NCBI GenBank assembly: GCA_963971285.1
Contig: OZ020259.1
Span: 7,564,001 to 7,628,000 of the forward strand
Length of the DNA: 64,000 nucleotides
Direction of reading: 5' to 3'
From: Astropecten irregularis
Taxonomy: Eukaryota; Echinodermata; Asteroidea; Paxillosida; Astropectinidae
The translations under genes and the position numbers were made by a program. This document shows positions 1 through 8,891 of this stretch, in pieces. Within the stretch, counting starts at the first letter, position 1; each line of letters begins with the position of its first letter. Under the pieces are notes generated by a model. The model was given only the letters and a program-made list of their open reading frames with translations, was not told where the DNA came from and made no database searches.

Positions 1-279
1 AAGAAATTGTGCCTGAAGAACCATTATGATATTTCATAATATCAAAAGAAAGTTGGACAAGAATAAATTAGACAATATATTTTTTTGCTAATAATCAATG
101 ATACGTTATATTTTTAATTGACTAATATAATCAAATAATGAACATAAATTGGGATGGGGGAATCCAACTGGCCACGTTCGTTTTGTTAACTTAAGACAAA
201 CATAAAGAGGGGACTGGAAACTAGTCTAATGCGCCCTGCTTGAATGTAGAAAACAAAACATTCCCGCTCTTTGAGAAGT

Positions 280-2499
280 GTGTTTGTCGCCCTCTGCCGA
301 TGCAAAGCGGGATTTAACCACATTAATGTCGGTGGGGATTTCATTTTTGACAAGAACTCGCTGACGTCACTGGATCTGACAAAATTATGGCACCGTCATC
401 ACAATCACTAGACCGATTTCGAAAAGGCCCATAATCCTTGACGGATTTGTGTGTTTTTAATCTGTGTGCATTATCTGGCGCCCTCACTGGTCAGGAATAT
501 GCAGTCTGTTGATGAACTCTGTTTTAGGTTTCAGAAAAAAAATGTAAAGACAATATGAACATTAAATATAATTTAATTTCGGAGTGACCCATAAAGCAAA
601 GAGTTTATACACCGAGATATATCTGTCCATACATTTCAACTGTACTTGATGGTTCTTGGGATGAAGTCAGGGTTTGCCAGTGACAGTTTGTCATGTGTAA
701 ATGACAAATAAGGCCTGTTTGTAATTATTTCATGCCCATTGTAGTGATATATTAACGAGTTCCTCAGAGTTATTGCGGCCGGGTATTTTCATACAACAAG
801 CAGAATCATTCCCAAAGGCTAAATGACAGAAAACCAATAATACGATAGCTAATGTAAAAGTTTGATAAGGAATATCATATACAGCGGTTTGGTCTTATTT
901 CTGTGTCACCACCCATCGACCGATGGACCATCTCGTGTGAGGGCTGGTTTGTATCCATGTCAACCCCAACAGTCATTTGGATAAATATAGGGTGCATTCG
1001 TTTAGCTCCCCCGTGTCGACACCAGTCAACCTCGTCCCCATTCTCTCGCTTGTTTTGTGCAGTAAAACACGACCATTCCCAGTAATGGCTGACCCTTGTG
1101 AGCTAAACGAATGCACCCTAAGAATGTGCTTGGGGACATGTTCTGGTGTTAATGCATGTATTATGTTTAGTAAGCCTACTTCTGGCTTTATCACCTTTCA
1201 GGCAAATCTGGAAAACAAATCTCACTATTTTGTTCATTGAAGAAAGATGACTACAAATGGTTAATGCTTCGTCAGTCAGGTGGTGAAATTATCTCAGCTC
1301 ATGGGACGACATCTCAGCGCGCATGTTGCTTTTGATATTTGCCGCGCAGTCAATGCGTGGCGCGTATTTGCTAGTCAAAAATGCTACTGCTATTGGCAAC
1401 AGACCGATCTACTGTGAAGCCAAAACTTAATTCAGGCAAATTACAGAAAAGACAATAGATGATACATTTTAATAATTTTATTGAACAAATACACAATCAG
1501 TTTAGTCACTATTAGTCGTTGTATTTTGCACGTACTGGACACCATGAAAGTATTTTCTGCTGATAGAATCTTTTTACTTTTTTACCGATACTATAAAATG
1601 AAAGCAGTCGACGATATGTCTGTGATTCAATTTGCCAAGAACTACTAAATGGTGCAAGAATTCAGATCGTATTTTTTTGTTCATTTCTTTGTTTTCTTTC
1701 TAACTTTGAACCATAATTTAATTGTTATTATTATTATTTTTTGGCAATTATCTTGCCCATATGTGAAGAATTGGACAGAGCTGCGTGATGTGATTTTGCT
1801 CTTCATCGATTTTCACATTTCATGTGGCTGCTTAATATTCAGCACAGCAACAAATATACACTTATTCCTTCTACGCCGAATGATTAAAAAGATATAATGA
1901 CAGAACAACTGGCAGTGGCCAGCAAACTTGTGAAAAGTATTGAACAAAGTATTTTTGCTACAGTACGCAAAAAAGAATCGCTTAACGTTAAGCAGCTCAA
2001 TGAAATTTGCCCGGGCTGTTGAATTTGATCAAAATTTGACTAAAATTGAGTGAAAAAAACTAAGACTGAATTACCCAACCTCAAAATCCGATGTTCATTT
2101 TCCTTTCATACACATTATGTCTGTATTGACCACTCTGCGTGTTATCCTTGCAAATTTGTTTTTAAGGAGTACTCTTTCAATTGGTCATATTTTCAATTAA
2201 TTTCAGCCCCATTATGCTTAAATTCTACATGGTGATAGCCAAGACTTAGTTGTGTCACATTATCTGAATCTTGAAGTGTTGCGTTTTTTTCCAAACGGCG
2301 GTTAAATTTTCATGATTTGTAATTTTTTTTTAATTAAGTAAGGTGAATTTGATTTAGATTTGTTTTGTCTTTGTTTCGGTTCGTTTGTTTTTTCTACATT
2401 CAACCAAAGAACGATTTGGATATGAGGCCTATACTCATAATTCAAAAAGCTACCACAACAAAACAGCTAGTTTGGCTCTGGTTGTAAATTATAAACGTC
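280..2499. repeat. Dispersed repeat family, left copy (host of the Polinton-like insertion)
   Basis: No credible gene lies in 1-2499. Many short stretches match, in the same order, the split region 30340-30890 and 36480-37770. Examples are the CACCGTCATCACAATCACT block near 393 and 30462, the GTAAATGACAAAT block near 696 and 36637, the GCTATTGGCAACA block near 1389 and 36743, and CAGCTAGTTTGGCT near 2464 and 37750. The right flank of the Polinton-like element (16690-17000) continues the same family and matches 39340-39480. The family is old and diverged; its class is not evident from the sequence. Boundaries are approximate. Confidence 0.6.
990..1118. mobile_element. 129-bp MITE, copy 1
   Basis: A short palindromic element begins GGGTGCATTCGTTTAGCTC and ends with its reverse complement. 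Two other copies of the same 129-bp length lie at 23924-24052 and 27963-28091, with over 90 percent identity by eye. The interior shares CACCAGTCAACCTCGTCCCC and has no coding capacity. Copy 1 is flanked by TA on both sides; the other two do not show this clearly, so the superfamily is unassigned. Confidence 0.8.
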
Positions 2500-2506
2500 T
2501 GATGCA
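2500..2506. repeat. Target-site duplication, left copy (TGATGCA)
   Basis: TGATGCA immediately precedes the left inverted repeat of the Polinton-like element and recurs directly after the right one at 16683-16689. Related uninterrupted copies of the host repeat near 39578 read CTGATGCAAAACAGG with one copy of the motif, which supports duplication on insertion. Polintons are usually reported with 6-bp duplications; because of micro-identity with the GCAGCA terminus the exact boundary may shift by a base or two. Confidence 0.75.
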
Positions 2507-2677
2507 GCAGCAGGGAGGGCGAGTAACATAAAACAGGTGCATCTTTTAAGGCCTAAAATAGACAAATAAGGCCCCCAATTGGGGGAATCTAGCATTGCGC
2601 CGAGCCTGGCCGGAACCGGCCGATGTCGCATGCCCCAGTGCGTTCTACGGTCGCTCTGGCGCGCCGCGTTGATGATT
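2507..2677. repeat. Left terminal inverted repeat
   Basis: It begins GCAGCAGGGAGGGCGAGTAA and is the reverse complement of 16513-16682 with scattered mismatches and one more divergent patch (around 2595-2612). It contains small palindromes (TTTAAGGCCTAAA and CCCCCAATTGGGGG). Canonical Polinton inverted repeats are several hundred bp long, so this one is at the short end. Confidence 0.92.
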
Positions 2678-2816
2678 TATAAAGGAGCGTATTTTTGTCG
2701 ATACCTGACAAAAAATGCCGCCAGCCCACTAGCTCTAGCTCTGGCTGTCTACGCAATATGGCGGCGGGCGATCAGCTGATGTGCTCGATGTATGGAAAAG
2801 ATTGAAGCAACCACAT

Positions 2817-2822
2817 TTTATT
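2817..2822 (-). promoter_or_regulatory. Polyadenylation signal overlapping a stop codon
   Basis: Read on the minus strand the bases are AATAAA, and the TAA inside it is the stop codon of the 205-residue gene. This fits a compact viral-style gene end at the left edge of the element. It is a motif match only. Confidence 0.4.
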
Positions 2823-3435
2823 TCGATGTAGGTTTGGCTGCAGCGAGCTCTTTCATTATTGAGGCCCGAGCCTCGGCCATGAGCTCGTTCTTTGACACTT
2901 CTCGAGCAGCTTCGCGAGTTTTTTTCTGGATATTGGCCTTCATTTGGCCATATCTCTCCACCTCGTCGAGTACGAGCTTAAACTCCTCGGGGGAGATGTG
3001 CCCATCGCTAAGCGCTTTTGAAATTAAATCCGTCACGCTGTTGAGCTTAGATAGGGCGAGGACGTGAATCTCGTCGTGTTTTTTGGCTTTTACTAGAAGC
3101 CGCCTGGAAACATATTTTCCAGCAAGTCCGGTCAGGCCACAAACGAGTGCAGCCGCCTCGAGCGCAACGACGACGGGTGCGGCTATGATCGTAGAGAGCA
3201 GGCCCACACCCGCCGCGCCCATTCCCATACTAGATGCGACCAATACTGTGTCAACACCATCAACGATGTTGAAAGCTCTTCTGTATTTTTTGTATAGCTT
3301 GGCTCTTTCATCTCTTTCGCGATCTAGGCGTCGCTCGAGGTTGCGGATTTCAGTAAGACGAAAGCTGGATCCCTCGTCTTGCTCGGGTAGCGTAGGATAT
3401 ATCGGCTCCGGCGGCGCCGTCGGCAGCTTAGGCAT
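2818..3435 (-). CDS. Element protein of unknown function, coiled coil plus glycine-rich membrane segment (205 aa)
   Basis: The first ATG is at 3435 and gives 205 residues. A proline-rich start (MPKLPTAPPEP) is followed by a charged, probably coiled-coil stretch (about residues 20-55), then a hydrophobic Gly/Ala-rich region (about 65-105, with SSMGMGAAGVGLLSTIIAAP) that could be one or two membrane segments, then a Lys/Glu-rich helical tail. The start overlaps the end of the upstream candidate minor capsid gene by 8 nt, so the two are probably co-expressed. I do not recognise a characterised family. By position beside capsid genes, a virion or membrane-associated role is possible but is inference. 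Confidence 0.7.
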   Translation of the reverse strand: MPKLPTAPPEPIYPTLPEQDEGSSFRLTEIRNLERRLDRERDERAKLYKKYRRAFNIVDGVDTVLVASSMGMGAAGVGLLSTIIAAPVVVALEAAALVCGLTGLAGKYVSRRLLVKAKKHDEIHVLALSKLNSVTDLISKALSDGHISPEEFKLVLDEVERYGQMKANIQKKTREAAREVSKNELMAEARASIMKELAAAKPTSK

Positions 3436-4105
3436 TTTCTCGAATTTCAAGAACTGCGATGACGGGTCTCTGACGGTTCCTCAATACCATACGTTCTTCA
3501 TCAAACACACGTATATTTAATTCGTGTATATGTCCAACTTGTAATTTTTTATATATGGGAGCTGGATGGGTTATGTCTATAATACCACCGGCTGCGGCTG
3601 GGACTATCGCAAGTAGGGTCGAGGTAGAACTATCAGCATAATTAAAGCTGGTTGCGAGTTGGTCGAGATAAATATAAAACCACTTGTAGGGAAGAATTTG
3701 TACCGGCTTGTCTCCTGCATATCTCCCACCAATCCAGCCTTTTTCTTCAATACCCCAAATCCTGCGTAAATCTTTAGTGAGTTTTATCTCGATATCATCT
3801 AGGATAGTTAAAACAACCATACCAGTTGACTTGTTTAGTTCGAGAGTTAAACTAGGAACCGCTTCCATGAAGAAATTTGATAGATCTTCAAAGGTATATA
3901 ACCCATGTGGAAGCATAATCTTATCATCGACATTAGGTCTAGCCCTAGAGCGAAGCATAACTTCAGCCGATGAACTCACGTTTTCATAACCAACCTCATA
4001 ATGGAGTTCTCGGAGGGCGACATAGAGCTTGCCGCTTGTATTGTCTACAGGTGAATGGAGAGTCGTAGCATTTTCATGTTGTAGTTGAGTCAGTGTAATA
4101 AACAT
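3428..4105 (-). CDS. Candidate minor capsid (penton-like) protein (225 aa)
   Basis: The ATG is at 4105. The protein is 225 residues, predominantly beta-prone, with no signal peptide or membrane segment. Recognisable blocks include LRELHYEVGYENV (about 32-44), GLYTFEDLSNFF (about 67-78), a central beta-rich region, and LLAIVPAAAGG near residue 165 followed by a C-terminal block ending PVIAVLEIRENA. Size and beta content, plus its place next to other virion-type genes, suggest the single-jelly-roll minor capsid protein expected in Polinton-type elements. No diagnostic catalytic residues exist to confirm this, so the assignment is tentative. It is the intact member of a tandem gene pair; its stop overlaps the start of the 205-residue gene. 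Confidence 0.5.
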   Translation of the reverse strand: MFITLTQLQHENATTLHSPVDNTSGKLYVALRELHYEVGYENVSSSAEVMLRSRARPNVDDKIMLPHGLYTFEDLSNFFMEAVPSLTLELNKSTGMVVLTILDDIEIKLTKDLRRIWGIEEKGWIGGRYAGDKPVQILPYKWFYIYLDQLATSFNYADSSTSTLLAIVPAAAGGIIDITHPAPIYKKLQVGHIHELNIRVFDEERMVLRNRQRPVIAVLEIRENA

Positions 4106-4235
4106 GATTGTATTATGGCGTCACTGTTTTAGTTTAAAAGCTAGGACGGCGGCGCTGTCGGTAGCTTAGGAATTTTTTCGAATCTCAAGAACTGCGGTTA
4201 TGGATTTGTTATGGTTTTTTACTATCATACCGTCT

Positions 4236-4867
4236 TCATGTAACATACGTATATTCAATTCGTGTATGTGCCCGGTCTTTAATTTTTTTATACATGGGGC
4301 ATGGAGGGGTGATGTCTATAATACCACCGGCTGCGTATGGGACTATCGCAAGCAGGGTCGAGGGAGAGCCATCAATATAATTAGAGCTGGATGAGAGAGT
4401 TGGTCCAGATAAAAATAAATCCAACTGGGGAGAATAAATTTTGCCGGTCTGACTCCCTCGTATGTGCTTTTTGTTGTAAACCAAGCATCATCATCAAAGC
4501 CCAGAATCTGGAGTAAATCATGACTGAAACTAATGCTGTGAAATACTTCTCCATTTTGGGTTACGAGTGTGACCAGGCCAGTTTCCTTCTTAATGTCGAG
4601 CGTTAGACCGGGAATCGCGTCCATTATAAATGTTGATAGTCGTTCAAACGTATACAACCCAGGAGGTACCGTAAATATTTTTTCTTTAAAACCAGAAACA
4701 CCAGTCGTAGCCGATCTCCACAGAATATAAGCCGATGAACCCACGTTTTCATAGCCAACCTCATAATGGAGCTCTCGGAGAGCAACATGGAGCTTGCCGC
4801 CCGTATTGTCTAAAGGCGAATTGAGAGTCGTTGCTTTTTCATTTTGAAGATCAGTCAGTGTAAACAT
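4236..4867 (-). pseudogene. Broken tandem copy of the candidate minor capsid gene
   Basis: It starts at ATG 4867 and follows its neighbour closely in LRELHYEVGYENVGSSA and PPGLYTFERL. The frame is lost near 4395, just after the YFYLDQLS block, and the homologous sequence continues in another frame (the SPSTLLAIVPYAAGG block) until a stop at about 4236. The C-terminal part matching the intact gene beyond that point is degraded. Duplication therefore came first and decay of one copy afterwards. Confidence 0.8.
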
Positions 4868-4893
4868 GATTGCTAAATATACTGCTATATATT
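4868..4893. promoter_or_regulatory. Very short divergent gap (candidate bidirectional promoter)
   Basis: Only 26 bp separate the ATG of the minus-strand capsid-type copy (4867) and the ATG of the plus-strand 455-residue gene (4894). The gap contains AATATA and CTATATATTA, TATA-like on either strand. A diverged copy of it is retained near 4106-4115. Transcription starts could equally lie inside the coding sequence. Confidence 0.3.
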
Positions 4894-6261
4894 ATGGCGC
4901 CAACGTTTCAGTTTAATAGCGATGCGAACTATCAGCCTGGGGTGCAGGCCGGCGTGGGGAGTGTGCCGCAACTCGTCGTAGCCCACGTTCAGATAGTACG
5001 ATCTAGCATTCCCGGCGAGTTTGACGACAAATGGTTTGAGGCGCGGTACCCCGACGTGTTCGAGAAGTATCGTCTACCGCGGGTGACCTCGGACAAAGTT
5101 GTCCAGGATTGGAGGTCAAGCCCTATGAAATTTTGGCAAAATAAGGTCAACTTTGCAGCGTGGTGCGCTACAACGGGGTGCGGTGTCTCTCTAGAGGACC
5201 ATATTAACTCTGAGAACCCGATGGTGCGATCGCTCTATCGGTTTCATGCGTACTACCAGATACGCAGGATTATTGAGGAAATGCAAGTGCCGCTCCCACA
5301 GGACGACACGTGGGATGCATTTGACACCCCCTACAACCAGAGGGCGTATGAACGAATCTGCGCGGAGTTTGGTGTCTCTCCACACACCGACTGGCGACAA
5401 AAACGTAGCGAAAATAATGGGCTTGGAACGCCATATCACTGGTATTATGGAAAGGTGCGACCTATCAAACAAGTGAGTGACATGATGAGAAATATCCTTG
5501 AACCGAGCAAACGCCTGACGTCAAATACATATCGGAAAGACCTCATGTCATTTTCAGCATCTGGTGTCGCAGGAAACCCATATATTGTAGACTATATAGA
5601 CCAAGGCGATGTTGGAGAAACGGCCTGGAGGACCTTTATACTCGGCAAGTCGGAGGGATTTACCCGGACCGGGGTTGAAAGAATCAACGATTCTATTCGC
5701 ACATACGTCTGGGCCATCCTAGGCGCGCAGGCCCAGACCCGCACGAGCATCCTCGGCACTGGCACCGCATTTGACGCCCAGAAACAGTTCTTGGTGAACG
5801 TTGAGGATGCAATCGCAAGTCCCGTGGACCTCCCGAGTGCGATAGCGCGCTACCAGGACGTGCTTCGATACGCCCGCTCTAAGGTAAACTTCGTGTTTGG
5901 GGTCGGGTTGTACATGGCTCCCGGCGACATGGAGCTGCAGATTGGAACCATTCAAGACTACAACAACGAGATAGTCATCGCGGGACCGAGGCAAAAATTA
6001 GGTGTCAACACCAATATAAACGCCTCGCGTCCATCACAGCCGAACGATATGGAGGGGCCAGCTGCAGGGCCAGCACAGCCAGTCGAGGCACCCGTTGCGA
6101 TACAACCTACAACACAGTTGCATCTAGTCAAGGCGCCCGTTGCCACACCAGTCCATGTGCCCGTTGAAATACAACAGGAGGTGCAAGCCCACTACGACGG
6201 GCTCACCGCGCTGGTTGTTGTTGGTGTTGCTGTTGGCCTCGGTTGGCTCGCTTTACGCTAG
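4894..6261 (+). CDS. Element protein with C-terminal membrane anchor, unknown function (455 aa)
   Basis: The first ATG is at 4894 (context ATTATGG) and gives 455 residues. The first 370 or so are a soluble, well-folded-looking region with aromatic-rich blocks (FWQNKVNFAAWCATTG, YQIRRIIEEMQVPLP, FTRTGVERINDSIRTYVWA). A Pro/Ala/Val-rich linker follows (about 375-430), and the protein ends in a hydrophobic segment (TALVVVGVAVGLGWLAL) consistent with a C-terminal anchor. It is convergent with the 427-residue gene and their stops overlap by 9 bp. I do not recognise a characterised family; a virion surface or membrane-linked role is only a guess. Confidence 0.8.
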   Translation: MAPTFQFNSDANYQPGVQAGVGSVPQLVVAHVQIVRSSIPGEFDDKWFEARYPDVFEKYRLPRVTSDKVVQDWRSSPMKFWQNKVNFAAWCATTGCGVSLEDHINSENPMVRSLYRFHAYYQIRRIIEEMQVPLPQDDTWDAFDTPYNQRAYERICAEFGVSPHTDWRQKRSENNGLGTPYHWYYGKVRPIKQVSDMMRNILEPSKRLTSNTYRKDLMSFSASGVAGNPYIVDYIDQGDVGETAWRTFILGKSEGFTRTGVERINDSIRTYVWAILGAQAQTRTSILGTGTAFDAQKQFLVNVEDAIASPVDLPSAIARYQDVLRYARSKVNFVFGVGLYMAPGDMELQIGTIQDYNNEIVIAGPRQKLGVNTNINASRPSQPNDMEGPAAGPAQPVEAPVAIQPTTQLHLVKAPVATPVHVPVEIQQEVQAHYDGLTALVVVGVAVGLGWLALR

Positions 6262-7536
6262 CCAATCTCGCGCAATGACGAGCAACAGGCCGCCGATGGC
6301 AACCACGAGTGCACACAGGTTTTCTGCGAGCCAGCCGGCGGTTTTACTCAAGAAGTTGAGGAGCCAAGATATAATGCTTCCGATGACGCCGGGTAGCGCA
6401 GCTGCGGCCTTTCCAGCTAGTGTGGCCAATAGGCGTCCGAGAGCCTGCAAGTGGTTTTTTACCCACTCTTTTATCCCCGGTGTGGGAGATGGTTGGGGCT
6501 TGGGAGATGGTTGGGGCTTGGGAGATGGTTGGGGCTTGGGAGATGGTTGGGGCTTGGGAGATGGTTTAACACTAGCCCTACCGCCAGTCAAGGCGAGGAC
6601 CAGAGTGCTGATGATGAAGCCCAGCGCAGTTATAATGCTGGCTATGGTGACGCCCTGTTCGCGGAACAGAGTCCGCAGCCGCTCGGCCAGGCTCGTGTCT
6701 TTGTCTAAGACCCTAGTTATAGTCTCCCGGATTTGGCGGACCTGCGATCGGAGTTGTAGGTTGAGGGTGTCGATGCTATCCTGGATTGCTGCGAGCTGCT
6801 CTTCTCCCTTTTGAATTTCACGCTCGATTTGGTCAGATCTCTCACTCGTTCCTGGGCGCTCAAGATCTTTGCGAAGATCCGCGATTGTAAGTTGGAGAGA
6901 AACTTTTTTGCTCTCTTGCACCGCTTTTGCGCCATGCAAAGTCTTCATAGCTTTGTCGAGTCCTAGAAGCTCTCTAGTAGGCAGGGTGTTGTTTTCCGCG
7001 AGATAAGACTCCATTAATAAACTAAGGTCACCAATGCTCGTATCATCATCATCATCGATTGTTTGGTCAGTCGTTTCAGCCTTTTCTCTCAATTCACTGA
7101 GCAGTTTACGGGCCGGTGGGGCGCCTTCGGGTGTCACTCCCAAGGCTCGGGCCAAGCTTACCCCATATCTCTCGATTGAAGCTCTGCTCAGAAACTTTTT
7201 TGGATTATCCTTCCATGTCAAGAGTTTCCAAGCACGACCCCACTTGACCCACAAATCTCCAGATTTAGCTACTTGGAATTCGAGATTTTCCGGCCGCGCG
7301 TATTTTGACCGCTCCGCTTCGAATTCCGTCAAGACCTCGTCACGGACATCGCGAGATGCGAGGTTTTCTTCTTTAAGCCCTTCTGGCATATCTGTGCCAC
7401 CTGCCCATGAGGGCGTGGTTGACTGGGCTTCATACATGTTGTCAGAGTCGTCTATAAACCCCGTCTCTTCTTCATCGGGGCCGCGCAGGTCCTCAGGGTT
7501 ACCAAAATCGCTCATTTCAAAGCCACCTTCAGCCAT
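6253..7536 (-). CDS. Coiled-coil, PSPKPQ-repeat membrane protein, unknown function (427 aa)
   Basis: The first in-frame ATG is at 7536 and gives 427 residues. Layout: an acidic N-terminus (about 1-70), a basic/aromatic patch around KWGRAWKLLTW (about 98-108), an Asp run, a long coiled coil (about 195-285), a hydrophobic segment (TIASIITALGFIISTLVLAL, about 297-316), a tandem PSPKPQ linker (about 324-352), then an amphipathic/hydrophobic C-terminal region with one or two further membrane-prone stretches. The architecture resembles viral proteins with a stalk and membrane-active parts, but there is no clear homology to state. The start lies 62 bp from the capsid gene on the other strand. The linker is coded by an exact 18-bp repeat, so its length is probably variable between copies. 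Confidence 0.8.
   Translation of the reverse strand: MAEGGFEMSDFGNPEDLRGPDEEETGFIDDSDNMYEAQSTTPSWAGGTDMPEGLKEENLASRDVRDEVLTEFEAERSKYARPENLEFQVAKSGDLWVKWGRAWKLLTWKDNPKKFLSRASIERYGVSLARALGVTPEGAPPARKLLSELREKAETTDQTIDDDDDTSIGDLSLLMESYLAENNTLPTRELLGLDKAMKTLHGAKAVQESKKVSLQLTIADLRKDLERPGTSERSDQIEREIQKGEEQLAAIQDSIDTLNLQLRSQVRQIRETITRVLDKDTSLAERLRTLFREQGVTIASIITALGFIISTLVLALTGGRASVKPSPKPQPSPKPQPSPKPQPSPKPQPSPTPGIKEWVKNHLQALGRLLATLAGKAAAALPGVIGSIISWLLNFLSKTAGWLAENLCALVVAIGGLLLVIARDWLA
6491..6562. repeat. 18-bp tandem repeat coding the PSPKPQ linker (4 copies)
   Basis: Four identical units of GGTTGGGGCTTGGGAGAT lie inside the 427-residue gene and translate on the minus strand as repeating Pro-Ser-Pro-Lys-Pro-Gln. 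The unit is a multiple of three, so changes in copy number keep the frame. Confidence 0.95.
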
Positions 7537-7598
7537 GTTGGATGAAACCTGTGTATTAAACACTCACATTATCATCGTTTAATATACAGGCAAAAACC
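7537..7598. promoter_or_regulatory. Divergent intergenic gap before the capsid gene
   Basis: 62 bp separate the minus-strand 427-residue gene and the plus-strand major capsid gene. It holds AT-rich stretches (TTTAATATACAG, 7578-7589) about 10-20 bp before the capsid ATG. The gap would have to serve both genes. Confidence 0.3.
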
Positions 7599-8891
7599 AT
7601 GGCGTCGACGAAGTATGGACGCAAACTGAATCCTTACCGAAGCCTAAAAGAACCGCTCGGGATCAAAGGCATCCGAAAGAGCGTGGTTGTACCAAACAAC
7701 CCGTCTACCATCGAGCCGGATCATGAGCTCCATGTCCGCTTTCCCAACCTCTCTGATCAAGATGTGATTGTTCCTGGAACGGCCTGCCTCGCATTTACCA
7801 TCTCTCTGAACCCAACCGATGTAAACCGAACAGTTGTCCAGAATCTTGGGCGGGCGATTGTGAGAAAGACCTCAATCAAAATAAGTGGCAATCAGATCAT
7901 GTCTGTAGACGATAACGATATCATCAACTGCTATTCCGACCTGTGGAAAACAAAACGAGAGCGGCAGTCTAATGTCTATCAGGGTATTGACGAGGCAGCG
8001 GGCAACATGCTAAAACAGAGGGTGGGTGCTGCAGGCGTCGACGAATCCAAGACAGAAGACAAGGCCATCGCAGATGCTTATGGCAACCGATTCGCGATCC
8101 CGCTCGACTTTGAGTTACTGGAGTCCCATATGCCATTCTTTCAGTCAGCCTTTGGCGATCGATTGGAGTACGAGCTGACCTTCAACGAATACAGCCGCGT
8201 TATCAAAGCAACTGATGATAACAAGGCCACCTACGCCATCGACAACATCTCTCTCGAGTTTGACACTGTGAGCGAGCCGAGCCTGGCCCGCATGATTCGC
8301 AGTCGGTATAATGGCCGGCTTGCCATCCTCTATGACCGCATATTGCGCCTTCGCAGGGTTACCCTCAACAAGAGTGAGACTCTGTGGAATGTAAACCTGA
8401 ACGTCCCCGCTCGAAGCTTGAAGGGAATACTCATGTTGTTTGAAGATGAGCAAGCGGCGTTTAGTCGAAACACAGAATCTTTCTACAATCCCAAGATTGA
8501 AAAAGTCGAGGTCACGATCGAAGGGACGCCAAACCAGCTGTATTCCCAACGAATGCGGGCGCACCAGCAGTGGGATGAGGCCAGGAAATATTTCGCCAGC
8601 ACCCCTTCGACAAAGCGCCACCCCGACGTCGCTGCAGTCGCCAAAGACCTTGGACTGGCCGATGTAAAAATAGGGGAGTACCTAACGAGCAAGTACGGGC
8701 TATGGCTGGATATGAGAACCAGCGACGACGACTCGCTGCACGGCAGTGGCCGTCGCATAGTGAGTGGAGAAATCACTATCCAAATCACCAAAAAGGCGGA
8801 AGAGGCGGCCGCATTGAACATGTACCTGTACCTCATCATGGACTCGCAGATCAACATTGAAAATGGACGTTTTATCAACGCTCTGTACTAA
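7599..8891 (+). CDS. Major capsid protein, double-jelly-roll type (430 aa)
   Basis: The ATG at 7599 has a strong context (AAAACCATGG) and gives 430 residues. The N-terminus is basic (YGRKLNPYR). The rest is beta-rich with recurring strand patterns: HELHVRFPNL, ACLAFTISLNP, NLGRAIVRKTSIKISG near 88-103, DLWKTKRERQSN, FAIPLDFELLESHMPFFQSA near 165-184, LEYELTFNEYSRVI, and a C-terminal block ending IMDSQINIENGRF. The pattern and the position directly upstream of the packaging ATPase match the double-jelly-roll major capsid protein of Polinton-type elements and related viruses. It is somewhat shorter than many such proteins. Its last 29 nt overlap the ATPase start. Structure prediction would settle the fold. 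Confidence 0.75.
   Translation: MASTKYGRKLNPYRSLKEPLGIKGIRKSVVVPNNPSTIEPDHELHVRFPNLSDQDVIVPGTACLAFTISLNPTDVNRTVVQNLGRAIVRKTSIKISGNQIMSVDDNDIINCYSDLWKTKRERQSNVYQGIDEAAGNMLKQRVGAAGVDESKTEDKAIADAYGNRFAIPLDFELLESHMPFFQSAFGDRLEYELTFNEYSRVIKATDDNKATYAIDNISLEFDTVSEPSLARMIRSRYNGRLAILYDRILRLRRVTLNKSETLWNVNLNVPARSLKGILMLFEDEQAAFSRNTESFYNPKIEKVEVTIEGTPNQLYSQRMRAHQQWDEARKYFASTPSTKRHPDVAAVAKDLGLADVKIGEYLTSKYGLWLDMRTSDDDSLHGSGRRIVSGEITIQITKKAEEAAALNMYLYLIMDSQINIENGRFINALY

Larger units (their letters stand above)
3410..4920. repeat. Tandem duplication inside the element (about 3410-4141 and 4147-4920)
   Basis: Two diverged direct copies each hold the start of the 205-residue gene, the whole candidate minor capsid gene, the divergent promoter gap, and the first codons of the 455-residue gene. 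The leftover gene start is visible as ATTATGGCGTCACTGTTTTAG near 4116, matching ATTATGGCGCCAACGTTTCAG near 4892. The left copy of the capsid-type gene is intact and the right copy is broken. Confidence 0.85.

Noticed and set aside
2579..2779. Short plus-strand frame at the left inverted repeat
   Set aside because: Its first part is inverted-repeat sequence shared with the zinc-finger frame at the other end and the remainder is unlike any protein; I keep it only as a curiosity.
3083..3520. 145-codon plus-strand frame
   Set aside because: Antisense of the 205-residue gene; Ser/Arg-rich shadow with no independent support.
6140..6814. 224-codon plus-strand frame
   Set aside because: Shadow of the 427-residue minus-strand gene and its 18-bp repeat; the opposite strand has the coherent coiled-coil and membrane architecture.
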